A stretch of DNA of 64,000 nt from Arthrobacter sp. KBS0703 (GCF_002008315.2 NZ_MVDG02000001.1:4092001-4156000); one strand, 5' to 3'; positions 7,737 through 17,289 are shown, counted from the stretch's first letter. The notes: generated by a model not told the origin, from the sequence alone. Numbers and translations: made by a program.

Positions 7737-8957
7737 ATGCAGCAGCAGGACGTGGAACAGCTCGTGGAACGGGTGGCGCTGAAACTGGGCCGCGGCCTAT
7801 CGCTGGAGGACCTCGACGGCCTCCTTCTGGCCTACAGCTCGAACCAGTCGCACGCGGACAGGGTCCGGGTGAACTTCCTGCTCAGCAAGCGCGTGCCCCT
7901 GGACGTCAAGGCGTGGCAGCTTTCGCACGGGATCGCCACGGCGGTGCGTCCCGTCGTCGTTCCTGCCAACCAGGACCTGGGAATGCTGGGGCGCGTCTGC
8001 GTCCCGCTGCTGGTCCGCGGATTCCGCGTCGGGTATCTCTGGGTGCAGCAGGACGCGGAGGAGCAGAGCGCTGCGGCGATCCTCACCCAACTGCCGGACG
8101 TCCGGGACGAGCTTGATCTGCTGTCCGGGCTCCTGCTGGACTCCAATACCGCGGAATCCGAGTTCCGGCGCAGCCGCGAACGCGAATTCCTGGCGGCCTG
8201 CGCCGGGGAAGCCAATGCCGTGGCGGCCGTGGCCGGCTGGAAGGAAGTGCAGGACCGCGGCCCGTGGCAGCTGGTGACCGTCCTCGACGCCGACGGCTGG
8301 TCCGCCGGACCCGATCCGATCGCCTCCACGCTCATCCACCGGTCCGCGGCGCTGCAGGCAACCATCGGCGTGGACGCCACCCTTTTCAGCGCGGGGGCCG
8401 AAACGCACGCCGTGGTCCTGTTCCGGGAGTCCACCGGGCGCGCCAGCCACGCGCAGGTCCTGGTGCATTACCAGCTGGAACTCGCCAAGCGCTCCGGGCG
8501 TCCCGTGGAGCGCATCATCCTGGGCATCAGCGAGGGCTTCACCCGCACCAAGGAACTGGCCGAGGCTTACCGCCAGTCGAAGGTGGCCGCCCAGGCGGCA
8601 GCGGTGGACCCGCAGCTCGGGGAGCTCGTGGATTGCCGGGCCGCCGGCGTGTACCAGCTCCTGGCGTCCGCCGGCGGCGGGGCCGGAGTCTGGGGCGACG
8701 CCGGCTCGGTCAATTTCCGGACCCTCGAGGACCACGACCGGAACGGGGAACTGCTGCCGGTGCTGGAGCTGCTCTACGACAACGACGGCTCGGTCCAGGA
8801 CGTGGCCGAGAAACTCCACCTGCACCGCAGCAGCATTTACAACCGGCTGGGCCGCATCCGGCAGCTGCTGGGCGTGGACCCGCTGAAGGGCATGGTCCGG
8901 CTGGAGCTGCACGGCGCGCTCAAAGCCCGGCGCTGGGCCGGACGGCCGCGCATCTAG
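7737..8957 (+). CDS. PucR/CdaR-family transcriptional regulator (AdeR-like, probable ald activator)
   Basis: A 406-residue regulator whose C-terminus is a PucR-type HTH (about residues 335-390): [37 protein letters not shown]. The central part resembles the GGDEF-like CdaR domain ([26 protein letters not shown]). It is divergent from ald. In Bacillus subtilis the PucR-family protein AdeR activates ald, so by family and position this is the likely ald regulator (inference). No Shine-Dalgarno sequence precedes the ATG. Its stop overlaps the stop of the convergent alditol oxidase gene (8954-8957). Confidence 0.85.
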   Translation: MQQQDVEQLVERVALKLGRGLSLEDLDGLLLAYSSNQSHADRVRVNFLLSKRVPLDVKAWQLSHGIATAVRPVVVPANQDLGMLGRVCVPLLVRGFRVGYLWVQQDAEEQSAAAILTQLPDVRDELDLLSGLLLDSNTAESEFRRSREREFLAACAGEANAVAAVAGWKEVQDRGPWQLVTVLDADGWSAGPDPIASTLIHRSAALQATIGVDATLFSAGAETHAVVLFRESTGRASHAQVLVHYQLELAKRSGRPVERIILGISEGFTRTKELAEAYRQSKVAAQAAAVDPQLGELVDCRAAGVYQLLASAGGGAGVWGDAGSVNFRTLEDHDRNGELLPVLELLYDNDGSVQDVAEKLHLHRSSIYNRLGRIRQLLGVDPLKGMVRLELHGALKARRWAGRPRI

Positions 8958-10327
8958 CCGAAAACCGTGCGTTCCAGGAACGCGTTCCGGAACTTGCCCT
9001 CCGGGTCCATTCCCTCCGCCAGCTTGCGGAAGTCGTCAAAACGCGGATACAGCGGCGCCAGGGCCGCGGCGCCGGCCGTGAACAGCTTGGCCCAGTGCGG
9101 GCGGGCGCCCAGCGGGGCGAGCTTCTCTTCAATGAGCGGCAGCACCCTCTCCACGGCCGCCTGGTCCGGCTTCCAGGTGAAGTGCAGCCCCACGGAAGCC
9201 TGGCCGTACGCCGGGCTGAGCCAGAGGCGGTCATGCGCCACGGTCCTGATTTCGGCCACCTGCAGCAGCGGAGTCACCGCCTCCGACAGGCCGCGCATGA
9301 TGCCGATGGCCGCCACGGCATGTTCCCGCGGCACGAAGAATTCGCTCTGCAGCTCCTCGCCGCTGCTGGGGGTGAATGCCATGCGGAAGTGCGCCAGCCG
9401 CTCCGCCCAGGTGCCGGCGACGCCGAGCTGTTCGGTGCAGTTTTCCGCGGATACGCCCGGCAGGGGGTGGCGTGCTTCCGGAGCGGCGGTGCCGCCGAAG
9501 AACGTGCGGGGCGCCGGGTCCGGCCGGCCTGCCCCCTCCGTGCTGCCAAAGGTGCCGGCAACGAAGCGGTCAATGAAGCCGGCGGGGACGGCGGCGTGGG
9601 CGCCGGCGGGGGGACCGCCGTCGGGAATCCTGCTCTTGAGCCAGGCCTGCGCCACGGTGCTGCCGCTCCAGTCCGTGAACAGGCTGACGCTATATGCGCT
9701 GGAGGTGACGGCGTCGAAGTCCGCCAGGACCGTGTCCCACGGCAGCTGTTCGAAGACGTCCTGGCGCACCTCAAAGTGCGGTTCGATGTCCAGGGTCACC
9801 CGGGTGACGATGCCCAGGGCACCCAGGCCCACCACGGCGCCGTCGAATCCCGGGGAACTCCCGCGGTTCAGCGTGCGCACGGAACCGTCCGCGCAGACGA
9901 GCTCCAAGGCAGCCACCGAAGTGGCCAGGTTTCCGTTGGCGTCGCCGGAGCCGTGCGTGGCGGTGGCGATGGCGCCGGCTACGGAGATGTGCGGCAGCGA
10001 GGCGAGGTTGGCGAGGGCGAATCCCTGCCGGTCCAGTTCCGCGGCGAGCGTTCCGTAGCGGGTTCCGCCGGACACGGAGACGGTGAGTGCGGCGGCGTCG
10101 ATGCTGATATCCGGTTCGAAGTCCTCGAGGGAGATGAGGATGCCCGATGAGTCGGCGATCGAGTTGAACGAGTGGCGCGACCCTACGGCCCGGACTTTGG
10201 GCGCGGCGGCCACCAGGGACCGGACTTCACCGAGGGTACGCGGGCGGTGGATGGCAGTGGCGCCGTACCGGTAGTTCCCGGCCCAGTTGAGTTCAGTGCC
10301 GCCCAGTTCCGTCGGTGCAGTACCCAT
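8954..10327 (-). CDS. FAD-dependent alditol oxidase
   Basis: A 457-residue oxidase very like Streptomyces coelicolor AldO, which oxidises xylitol, sorbitol and mannitol to aldoses with O2, giving H2O2. The PP-loop RAVGSRHSFN contains His52, matching the AldO histidine that binds FAD covalently. LASLPHISVAGAIATATHGSG, SLFTDWSGS and NCTEQLGV are shared with AldO. The catalytic pair in AEIRTVA and the lysine in PHWAKLFT are conserved. The start ATG follows GAAGGGGGATC. A LacI-type operator lies 34 bp upstream. With the nearby mannitol PTS genes this suggests sugar-alcohol use. Confidence 0.88.
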   Translation of the reverse strand: MGTAPTELGGTELNWAGNYRYGATAIHRPRTLGEVRSLVAAAPKVRAVGSRHSFNSIADSSGILISLEDFEPDISIDAAALTVSVSGGTRYGTLAAELDRQGFALANLASLPHISVAGAIATATHGSGDANGNLATSVAALELVCADGSVRTLNRGSSPGFDGAVVGLGALGIVTRVTLDIEPHFEVRQDVFEQLPWDTVLADFDAVTSSAYSVSLFTDWSGSTVAQAWLKSRIPDGGPPAGAHAAVPAGFIDRFVAGTFGSTEGAGRPDPAPRTFFGGTAAPEARHPLPGVSAENCTEQLGVAGTWAERLAHFRMAFTPSSGEELQSEFFVPREHAVAAIGIMRGLSEAVTPLLQVAEIRTVAHDRLWLSPAYGQASVGLHFTWKPDQAAVERVLPLIEEKLAPLGARPHWAKLFTAGAAALAPLYPRFDDFRKLAEGMDPEGKFRNAFLERTVFG

Positions 10328-10360
10328 GATCCCCCTTCAGGCCGGAACCGCCCCGGCGAG

Positions 10361-10374
10361 TGTTAACGCTAACA
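10361..10374. promoter_or_regulatory. LacI-family type operator upstream of alditol oxidase
   Basis: TGTTAACGCTAACA is a 14-bp palindrome with a central CG and one mismatched pair, the usual form of LacI/GalR operators. On the oxidase strand it overlaps a TATTGT -10-like sequence. No LacI-family gene is in the window, so the repressor is encoded elsewhere. Confidence 0.6.
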
Positions 10375-10416
10375 ATACTTCAGGGCACCGCCGGGTCCTG
10401 TCAATGCCCGGCGCGG

Positions 10417-10689
10417 TCAGGCCGCGTTCCCCTCCTGCCGGGGAAGCTGGTCAGCGGTGCGGTCCAGGATCACGGGGTCCGACGCCTGCGGCTGCAGCTG
10501 GATCGGACCGGAGGCAGTGCCGCCGCGCCGGGAGAGCCGGCCTTCCGCCCACATGGACACGGCCACGTACGCAACGCAGCTGGAAGTGAACACGGCCGTG
10601 TCGTTCAGCCCCATGATGCTTCCGAGTACAGCAGCCACACCCATGGCGACGATGCCCGCCACGATGTGCAATCCCCTGAGTCTCACCAC
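10417..10689 (-). CDS. Small membrane protein of unknown function
   Basis: A 90-residue protein. It has a basic start (MVRLRGL), then a hydrophobic segment at about residues 8-27 (VAGIVAMGVAAVLGSIMGL) and a second, weaker one at about 30-46 (AVFTSSCVAYVAVSMWAEG), followed by a polar tail rich in Arg, Gln and Pro. It is predicted to lie in the cytoplasmic membrane with the tail inside. No family recognised. It stands alone, between the alditol oxidase promoter and the HTH gene at 10828. Confidence 0.55.
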   Translation of the reverse strand: MVRLRGLHIVAGIVAMGVAAVLGSIMGLNDTAVFTSSCVAYVAVSMWAEGRLSRRGGTASGPIQLQPQASDPVILDRTADQLPRQEGNAA

Positions 10690-10827
10690 GAATAAAGAGT
10701 AACCCCGTGCGCGGGCCGGAATCCCTGCCTGGGCGGGATCGTTGCTTGATCCTTATCACGCCGTCATCCAGTGCCGGGGGCATGTCATTTGGCCGGCACG
10801 CAGGCACGGGCTGCGCGGCCGGCGGAG

Positions 10828-11247
10828 CTACGGGCCAGGGTTCTCGCCGGTGGCGTTGCCGGCCGGTTCGGCGGCGGACTGCTTCTTCTTCTGCGCCTCC
10901 AGCCACGCCATGATGGCGGCCAGCCGGATCCGGCGGTGCGTGCCCCGGTATTCCACCGGAATCTCGCCGCGGTCCGTCATGTTCCGCAGGTAGGTGTGGG
11001 AGATTCCGGCGAGTTCGGCCGCCTGGGATGTGGTGAGCATTTCCTCCACGCTGCTCACCGTTACGGCTTCGCCGCGGCTGAACCTTGCCAGGAGGTCGAC
11101 GACGGCGTCCCTCGCCTGGGGCGGCAGCCGGTGGACGGTGCCGTCCACGAACACCGTGATGTCGTTGCCGCCATCCAGCGCGTGCCGGAGGTTCAGTGCG
11201 TCCTCGGCTGGGAGGGCGGGGGTCACCCTGGGAGCTATCAGTGCCAT
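10828..11247 (-). CDS. Excisionase-family (MerR-like) DNA-binding protein
   Basis: A 139-residue protein whose C-terminal half is a HTH_17/excisionase-type winged helix: MLTTSQAAELAGISHTYLRNMTDRGEIPVEYRGTHRRIRLAAIMAWLEAQKKK (about residues 70-122). The N-terminal half (VTPALPAEDALNLRHALDGG, then ITVFVDGTVHRLPPQARDAVVDLL) resembles the linker seen in antitoxin-like proteins of this type in actinobacteria. No phage integrase or toxin gene adjoins it; PIN-type partners are known for the family, but none is encoded here. Probably an orphan DNA-binding protein. Confidence 0.75.
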   Translation of the reverse strand: MALIAPRVTPALPAEDALNLRHALDGGNDITVFVDGTVHRLPPQARDAVVDLLARFSRGEAVTVSSVEEMLTTSQAAELAGISHTYLRNMTDRGEIPVEYRGTHRRIRLAAIMAWLEAQKKKQSAAEPAGNATGENPGP

Positions 11248-11428
11248 GGCAGAAGCCTAGCGGCTGCGCGGCGACGGGCCGGGGGACGGGCCGGGCGAAC
11301 TCCCCGGCCGGCCGCCGGCCGGGAGCGGAGCTGACCGCACCAAAAACACCGGATTAAACACCGGAAGCGGGCACCCTGCACCGCGGCGCCCGGCTCCCGC
11401 CCGGACCTTCCCCGGCCTCCCGGAAGGG

Positions 11429-13114
11429 TTACAGCCCCAGCTCCTCCAGGACGGGCAGCTTTTCCCGCACCCAGGCGCGGGCCTCGGTGGCGCTCGGTGC
11501 GGAGAGGGCCAGCTTGGCCAGCTCCTGCGCCTCGGCCAGCGTGACGGTCTTGAGCACCGCGGCCACGGCGGCCAGCGAACGGGCGGTCATGGACAGGGTG
11601 GTGACGCCGAGCCCGGTCAGTACGACGGCAAGGGCCGGGTCCGCCGCGGCCTCACCGCAAACGCCCACGGGCTTGTTGTGCCCTTCGATCGCCGAGCCTT
11701 CCACCGTCAGCCCGACGAGGCGCAGGACGGCAGGCTGCCACGGCGTGTTCAGGCCGGCCAGTGGGCCAAGCTGGCGGTCGGCCGCCATGGCGTACTGGGT
11801 GAGGTCGTTGGTGCCCAGGCTCGCGAAGGCGACCTCGCGGAGGATGGTGTCGGCGGTCAGGGCGGCGGACGGGACCTCCACCATGACACCGGGCGTCTTG
11901 ATGCCGGCCTCGGCACACATGGTGGCGAAGCGCGCGGCCTCCTCCGCCGTCGAAATCATGGGCGCCATCACCCACACGTCCGCTTCGGATTCCCTCTCGG
12001 CCCGGGCGATGGCTTCCAGCTGGCGCTCCAGGACGCCCGGGGTGGTGAAATCCGTGCGGTAGCCGCGGACGCCGAGGGCCGGGTTGGGCTCGGTGGAGTC
12101 GGTGAGGAAGGGGAGCGGCTTGTCGGCACCGGCGTCCAGCGTGCGAAGCACCACCTTCTTGCCGGGGAAGGCGTCAAACACGCCCTTGTAGGCGGCGGCC
12201 TGTTCGTCCACGCTGGGTTCGGTGTCGCGCTCGAGGAAGCAGAACTCGGTGCGGAAGAGTCCCACGCCCTGCGCCCCGAGCTTTGCTGCGGCTTCGGCAT
12301 CCTTGGCGCCGCCCACGTTGGCAAGGAGCGGGACGAGGTGGCCGTCCGACGTCGTGCCCGTGCCGCTGAACTCGGCCAGGAGGGAGGCCGTGGCCGCCCA
12401 GGCCTCCGCAGCGGCGTGCAGGGAGTCGTCCGGTTCGGCGATAATGGTGCCTGCGGCGCCGTCGACGTAGACCTCGGTGCCGTCGGGCAGCTCATCCACG
12501 CCCACGGCGGCCACCACGGCCGGCAGGCCGAGCGAACGGGCAATGATGGCGGTGTGCGACTGCGGGCCGCCGCCGGCCGTCACCAGCGCGAGGACTTTGT
12601 TCGGGTCCAGGGTGGCGGTGTCGGCGGGGGCGAGGTCTTCGGCCACGAGGATGAAGGGCTTCTCGGACGAGGGAATGCCGGGAGCGGGCACGCCGCGGAG
12701 TTCGGCCACAATGCGGGCACGGACGTCCAGGATGTCGGTGGCGCGCTCTGCCATGTAGCCGCCCAGGTTGTGCAGCATTTCCGCAACCGAGGATCCGGAT
12801 TCCCAGATGGCGCGCTGGCCGGACATTCCGCGGGCGATGAGCTTGCCCGCGCCCTTGATCAGCATGGTGTCCTTGGCCATCAGCGCCGTGGCTTCCAAGA
12901 CCGCCTTGCCGTCGCCGGTGGCGTGGCTGGCACGCGCCTTGAGGTCATCGTGGACTGCGCCCGCCGCTGCCTTCAGCGCCGCCGTCGCATCTTCGGGGGA
13001 GGTGCCCGCCGCCAGCTGCTCGCCGGCGGGAGGTTCGCTGATGGGCTTGGGCATCTGCCGGACGGTGCCGATGATGCGGCCGGGGCTGACGCCAACTCCT
13101 GTGAAGTTCTGCAC
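11429..13114 (-). CDS. ptsI: Phosphoenolpyruvate-protein phosphotransferase (PTS enzyme I)
   Basis: A 561-residue enzyme I that takes phosphate from PEP and passes it to HPr, starting sugar uptake by PTS permeases such as the mannitol IICBA encoded at 14063. Phospho-histidine: GGGPQSHTAIIARSLGLPAVV, His187 (E. coli His189). The PEP-binding barrel has GLFRTEFCFLERD, KVVLRTLDAGADKPLPF, LGVRGYRT and the PEP-site Cys in VGVCGEAAAD. The GTG start at 13114 follows AAGGACC. It is divergent from tetR-mtlA-mtlD; HPr is not in this window. Confidence 0.93.
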   Translation of the reverse strand: MQNFTGVGVSPGRIIGTVRQMPKPISEPPAGEQLAAGTSPEDATAALKAAAGAVHDDLKARASHATGDGKAVLEATALMAKDTMLIKGAGKLIARGMSGQRAIWESGSSVAEMLHNLGGYMAERATDILDVRARIVAELRGVPAPGIPSSEKPFILVAEDLAPADTATLDPNKVLALVTAGGGPQSHTAIIARSLGLPAVVAAVGVDELPDGTEVYVDGAAGTIIAEPDDSLHAAAEAWAATASLLAEFSGTGTTSDGHLVPLLANVGGAKDAEAAAKLGAQGVGLFRTEFCFLERDTEPSVDEQAAAYKGVFDAFPGKKVVLRTLDAGADKPLPFLTDSTEPNPALGVRGYRTDFTTPGVLERQLEAIARAERESEADVWVMAPMISTAEEAARFATMCAEAGIKTPGVMVEVPSAALTADTILREVAFASLGTNDLTQYAMAADRQLGPLAGLNTPWQPAVLRLVGLTVEGSAIEGHNKPVGVCGEAAADPALAVVLTGLGVTTLSMTARSLAAVAAVLKTVTLAEAQELAKLALSAPSATEARAWVREKLPVLEELGL

Positions 13115-13243
13115 TGAAGGTCCTCATTCTCTGCCGGTAGCCAGGCCCGCCGGTCTCTGCCCGGACAGTGGTCCGGGCGGTTCGAACGGCCACGTCCGAA
13201 ATTTCTGTGCGGTGCCTGAAAAAATTGTATGTGATGCAGTTCA

Positions 13244-13258
13244 TATAGCGTTGCTATA
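13244..13258. promoter_or_regulatory. Inverted repeat in the ptsI/tetR divergent promoter
   Basis: TATAGC-GTT-GCTATA has perfect 6-bp arms, 18 bp upstream of the TetR start. It is a candidate operator for that regulator, able to control both directions. Confidence 0.5.
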
Positions 13259-13276
13259 GGTGCTAGGGTAGCGGTT

Positions 13277-14005
13277 ATGAGTTTCGATGGCCAGCTCCCG
13301 CCCAAACTGAGGCTGTTGCGTGCGGCAGCCGAGTTGCTGGCCAACTCCGCGGGAGCAGCTGTATCAACCCGCCAGATCACGCAGCTGGCAGGCGTCACGG
13401 CACCCACCCTGTATCACCACTTCGGTGACAAGGAGGGCCTGTTTGACGCGGTTGTGGCCGCAGGATTCGAAGAATACGTGGCGGGCGAACGGGACTTCGC
13501 CCCGTCCGGGCAGCCGCTGGAAGACATCCGGCGGATGTGGGACAACCATGTCCAGTTCGGGCTCAACCAGCCGGAACTGTATCTGGTCATGTTCGGTAAC
13601 ATCCGCCCCGAGAGCCGCCCGTCCATCGTTGCCGATGCCGAGGCCCTCATGGAGGAGATGCTGAACAAGGCCGCCGCGGCCGGTCAGCTGAACGTCCAGC
13701 CGAGGGAGGCTGCACGAAGCATCCTGGCGGCCAACGTCGGTGTCACGCTCATGCTGATCGCGGAGCCGGCCCCGGAGCGGAACCTCGAACTGTCAACCAT
13801 GACCCGGGACGCCATGATCTTCGCGGTGTCCAGCGACCAGGCCAAGGATGCCGGGCCCGGGGATTCCGGGAAATCATCCGTGGTGGTGGCTGCCATCGCG
13901 CTGAACGCGGCGCTGCAGGCATCCCACTCGGACCAGCTGTCCAGCTCGGAACTCAAGCTCTTTCTCGAATGGCTCCACAGGATCTCCAACAGTTCCACCA
14001 GCTAG
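13277..14005 (+). CDS. TetR/AcrR family regulator of the mannitol PTS locus (inferred)
   Basis: A 242-residue TetR protein. HTH at about residues 8-60: LRLLRAAAELLANSAGAAVSTRQITQLAGVTAPTLYHHFGDKEGLFDAV. The middle holds a typical TetR C-domain (MWDNHVQFGLNQPELYLVMFGNI). The last 60 residues (from SSDQAKDAGPGDSGKSS) are longer than usual for the family. It lies between ptsI (divergent) and mtlA (same strand, 57 bp downstream), so it probably controls mannitol uptake. Known mannitol regulators in other actinobacteria are mostly of other families, so the target is inference from position only. Confidence 0.82.
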   Translation: MSFDGQLPPKLRLLRAAAELLANSAGAAVSTRQITQLAGVTAPTLYHHFGDKEGLFDAVVAAGFEEYVAGERDFAPSGQPLEDIRRMWDNHVQFGLNQPELYLVMFGNIRPESRPSIVADAEALMEEMLNKAAAAGQLNVQPREAARSILAANVGVTLMLIAEPAPERNLELSTMTRDAMIFAVSSDQAKDAGPGDSGKSSVVVAAIALNAALQASHSDQLSSSELKLFLEWLHRISNSSTS

Positions 14006-14062
14006 TCGTCGAAAATATCGGACCATCCTGCGGTGCAGCAGGAATCACGGTTAGGAAATCAC

Positions 14063-16111
14063 ATGGCAACAGAGACAGTTGCAAAACCCCGCACCAGCGT
14101 GCGGGTCCACGTCCAGAAATTCGGGACGTTCCTGTCCGGAATGATCATGCCCAACATCGGGGCGTTCATCGCCTGGGGCCTCATCACGGCCCTCTTCATC
14201 GAGAAGGGATGGATCCCCGTCCCGGCACTCGGCGGCTTCGGCACCAACGCCGCAGGTGCGCCGAATGTGGGCCTCGTCGGCCCCATGATCACGTACCTGC
14301 TGCCGCTCCTGATCGCCTACACCGGCGGCAGGATGGTCTACGACGTCCGGGGCGGCGTGGTTGGCGCCATCGGCACCATGGGCGTCATCGTCGGCGCCGG
14401 CATCCCGATGTTCATCGGAGCCATGATCATGGGTCCCCTGGGCGGCTGGACAATCAAGAAGCTGGACGCCCTCTGGGACGGCAAAATCCGGCCCGGCTTC
14501 GAGATGCTGGTCAACAACTTCTCCGCCGGTATCTGGGGAGCATTGCTGGCCATGCTTGGCTTCTACGGGATCGCCCCGCTGGTCCAGGCCTTCAGCACGG
14601 GAGCCGGGAACGTCGTTCAGTTCCTGGTGAACAACGGCCTCCTGCCGCTGACCAGCATCTTCATCGAACCGGCCAAGGTGCTGTTCCTGAATAACGCCAT
14701 CAACCACGGCGTGCTGACCCCGCTGGGCATTCAGCAGTCGCTCGCGCAGGGCAAATCCATCCTGTTCCTGCTCGAGGCCAACCCCGGCCCGGGCCTCGGC
14801 ATCCTGCTCGCGTACATGTTCTTCGGCCGCGGCGCGGCGAAGGCATCAGCCCCCGGTGCCGCGATCATTCAATTCCTCGGCGGCATCCACGAGATCTACT
14901 TCCCGTACGTCCTCATGCGCCCGCTGCTGATCCTTGCAGCGATCGCCGGCGGTATGACGGGCATCGCGACACTTGCCGTCACCAACTCGGGCCTCGTGGC
15001 TCCGGCGGCTCCGGGATCCATCTTTGCGGTGATTGCCCAAACCTCGCGGGACAGCTATGTCGGCGTGATCCTCTCGGTTCTGCTCGCCGCCACGGTGTCC
15101 TTCCTGGTCGCCTCGGTGATCCTGAAGACCACCCGCCACAGTGACGAGGACGACCTCAGCGCCGCCACCAGCCGCATGGAAGACATGAAGGGCAAGAAGA
15201 GCTCCGTCTCCTCCGTGCTCACGGGTGCGGGTGCGGGCGCCGGCGGCACTGCGGTCCTGACCCGGCCCATCGGGAACATCGTGTTCGCGTGCGACGCCGG
15301 CATGGGCTCCAGCGCCATGGGCGCCTCCGTGCTGCGGAACAAGATCAAGGCGGCGGGCTTTCCGGACGTCAAGGTCACCAACTCGTCCATCGCCAGCCTT
15401 AGCGACACCTACGATGTGGTGATCACGCACCAGGACCTCACCGAGCGGGCCAAGCCTGCCACGGCCAGCGCCGTCCACTACTCCGTGGACAACTTCATGA
15501 ACAGCCCGCGCTATGACGAGATCGTGGAACTCGTCAAGAGCGCCAACGCACCCGAAGCCGCTGGCGGCGGAGCTGCGGCACCCGCCGGTGCCGTCGCTGT
15601 CTCTTATACACATCTAGATGTGTATAAGAGACAGGCTGCCGAGGCGCCCGCCGAAGCCGGCGCCCCGCCTGTCTCTTATACACATCTAGATGTGTATAAG
15701 AGACAGGTCCTCAACGGCTCCGCCGCAACCCGGGACGCCGCGATCGATGAGGCCGGCCAGCTGCTGCTGGCCCGCGGAGCCGTGGATAACGACTACATCC
15801 TCGCCATGCATGAGCGCGAGGAATCCGTGTCCACCTACATGGGCAGCTTCCTGGCGATCCCGCACGGCACCAACGCCGCGAAGGACCACATCAAGAAGTC
15901 GGCCGTCTCCGTGGTCCGCTACCCGGACGGCATCGACTGGAACGGCAAAGAGGTCAAGTTCGTGGTGGGCGTGGCCGGCATCAACAACGAACACCTCCAC
16001 ATCCTCTCCTCGATCGCGAAGGTCTTCACGAACAAGGCGCAGGTGGCGCAGCTTGAGGCCGCAACATCCGTCGAGGAAGTTCTGGAGCTGTTCGGAAAGG
16101 TCAACGCATAG
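14063..16111 (+). CDS. mtlA: PTS mannitol transporter subunit IICBA, linker interrupted by adapters
   Basis: A fused EII permease that imports and phosphorylates D-mannitol to mannitol-1-phosphate. IIC (about residues 1-360): KFGTFLSGMIMPNIGAFIAWG and the substrate-site GGIHEIYFPYV. IIB: IVFACDAGMGSSAMGASVLR with phospho-Cys410. IIA: FLAIPHGTNAAKDHI with the phospho-His at about 601. The ATG at 14063 follows TTAGGAAATCAC. Two 38-bp adapters sit in the IIB-IIA linker (15597, 15669). The frame stays open through them, but simple excision would shift it, so linker bases and the first residues of IIA are missing. Confidence 0.9.
   Translation: MATETVAKPRTSVRVHVQKFGTFLSGMIMPNIGAFIAWGLITALFIEKGWIPVPALGGFGTNAAGAPNVGLVGPMITYLLPLLIAYTGGRMVYDVRGGVVGAIGTMGVIVGAGIPMFIGAMIMGPLGGWTIKKLDALWDGKIRPGFEMLVNNFSAGIWGALLAMLGFYGIAPLVQAFSTGAGNVVQFLVNNGLLPLTSIFIEPAKVLFLNNAINHGVLTPLGIQQSLAQGKSILFLLEANPGPGLGILLAYMFFGRGAAKASAPGAAIIQFLGGIHEIYFPYVLMRPLLILAAIAGGMTGIATLAVTNSGLVAPAAPGSIFAVIAQTSRDSYVGVILSVLLAATVSFLVASVILKTTRHSDEDDLSAATSRMEDMKGKKSSVSSVLTGAGAGAGGTAVLTRPIGNIVFACDAGMGSSAMGASVLRNKIKAAGFPDVKVTNSSIASLSDTYDVVITHQDLTERAKPATASAVHYSVDNFMNSPRYDEIVELVKSANAPEAAGGGAAAPAGAVAVSYTHLDVYKRQAAEAPAEAGAPPVSYTHLDVYKRQVLNGSAATRDAAIDEAGQLLLARGAVDNDYILAMHEREESVSTYMGSFLAIPHGTNAAKDHIKKSAVSVVRYPDGIDWNGKEVKFVVGVAGINNEHLHILSSIAKVFTNKAQVAQLEAATSVEEVLELFGKVNA
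15597..15634. other. 38-bp mate-pair linker in mtlA (assembly artefact)
   Basis: Back-to-back mosaic ends in the Ala/Gly/Pro linker between IIB and IIA. It translates as [11 protein letters not shown], a tell-tale artefact peptide. Confidence 0.95.
15669..15706. other. Second 38-bp mate-pair linker in mtlA (assembly artefact)
   Basis: Same sequence as at 15597, only 34 bases further on. The 34-base island between them codes for AEAPAEAGAP-type linker. Confidence 0.95.
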
Positions 16112-17274
16112 TGAAGGCTGTACATTTTGGCGCCGGAAACATCGGCCGCGGATTCGTCGGGCTGCTGCTGCACGACGCCGGGTATGAGGTGGTGTTCGCG
16201 GACGTTGCGGACGCCCTCATCTCCCAGCTCGCAGCCGCGGACAGCTATGCCGTCCACGAGGTTGGGGAGAACCCCACCGTGCGCACCGTGGACAACTTCC
16301 GGGCAGTCAACTCCAGCACCCAGGAGGCGCAGCTGATCGAGGAGATCGCGACGGCGGACATCGTCACCACCGCCGTGGGGCCGCACATCCTCAAGTTCGT
16401 GGCCCCCGCGATCGCCAAGGGAATTGCCGCCCGGGCCGCAGGAAAGGCGCCGCTGCAGGTTATGGCCTGCGAGAACGCCATCAACGCCACGGACATCCTG
16501 CGCGAGGCAATCGTGCAGTCCTGGGACGACGCCGCAGGGCCGCTGGAGGATGTGGCCGTGTTCGCCAACACCGCCGTGGACCGGATCGTGCCCAACCAGG
16601 AACCGGGCCAGGGGCTGGACGTCACGGTGGAGACGTTCTACGAGTGGGTCATCGACCGCACACCGTTTGCCGGCGCGGCGCCGGTCATCCCCGGGGCAAC
16701 GTTTGTGGACGAGCTCGGGCCGTACATCGAGCGCAAGCTGTTCACGGTCAACACGGGGCACGCCTCTGCGGCGTACTTCGGGTTCGAGGCCGGGGTCGAA
16801 AAAATCTCCGAGGCCATGGCTGACCAGGACGTGGCGGCGGACGTGCGTGCCGTGCTCGACGAAACCAAGCAGCTGCTTGTGTCCAAGCACGGCTTCAACC
16901 ACGACGAACAGGAAGCCTACGTCCAGAAGATCCTGGGCCGCTTCTCCAACCCGCACTTGCCGGACACCGTGAACCGCGTGGGGCGGGCGCCGCTGCGCAA
17001 GCTCAGCCGGCATGAACGGTTCATCGGCCCGGCGGCTGAGCTGGCGGAGCGCGGGATCGTGCCGGAGGCCCTTCTCGGGGCGATCGCCGCAGCCCTGCGC
17101 TTCAACGATCCCGCCGACGCCGAGGCCGTGGAGCTCGGGCAGATCCTGTCCGCCTCCGAGCCCGCTGAAGCGACCGAGCGGATCACGGGACTGGCGGCGG
17201 ACCACCCGCTGTTCGCGGCCGTCTGCGGCCTGGTCGAGGAACGCAAGGCAGAAGGCGTCACCGCTCCGGCCTGA
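16111..17274 (+). CDS. mtlD: Mannitol-1-phosphate 5-dehydrogenase
   Basis: A 387-residue NAD-dependent polyol dehydrogenase that oxidises mannitol-1-phosphate to fructose-6-phosphate, the step after mtlA. The N-terminal Rossmann motif is VHFGAGNIGRGFVG. ENAINATDILR, NTAVDRIVP and the catalytic-helix region VDELGPYIERKLFTVNTGHASAAYFG (lysine within) are as in E. coli MtlD. The GTG start at 16111 shares one base with the mtlA stop (TAGTG), showing tight translational coupling. A strong hairpin follows at 17290. Confidence 0.95.
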   Translation: MKAVHFGAGNIGRGFVGLLLHDAGYEVVFADVADALISQLAAADSYAVHEVGENPTVRTVDNFRAVNSSTQEAQLIEEIATADIVTTAVGPHILKFVAPAIAKGIAARAAGKAPLQVMACENAINATDILREAIVQSWDDAAGPLEDVAVFANTAVDRIVPNQEPGQGLDVTVETFYEWVIDRTPFAGAAPVIPGATFVDELGPYIERKLFTVNTGHASAAYFGFEAGVEKISEAMADQDVAADVRAVLDETKQLLVSKHGFNHDEQEAYVQKILGRFSNPHLPDTVNRVGRAPLRKLSRHERFIGPAAELAERGIVPEALLGAIAAALRFNDPADAEAVELGQILSASEPAEATERITGLAADHPLFAAVCGLVEERKAEGVTAPA

Positions 17275-17289
17275 CCCCATCCGCAGCCC

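Noticed and set aside
10828..11247. Prophage or integrative element marked by an excisionase
   Set aside because: The HTH protein is of the excisionase fold only; no integrase, att repeats, phage genes or composition shift nearby.
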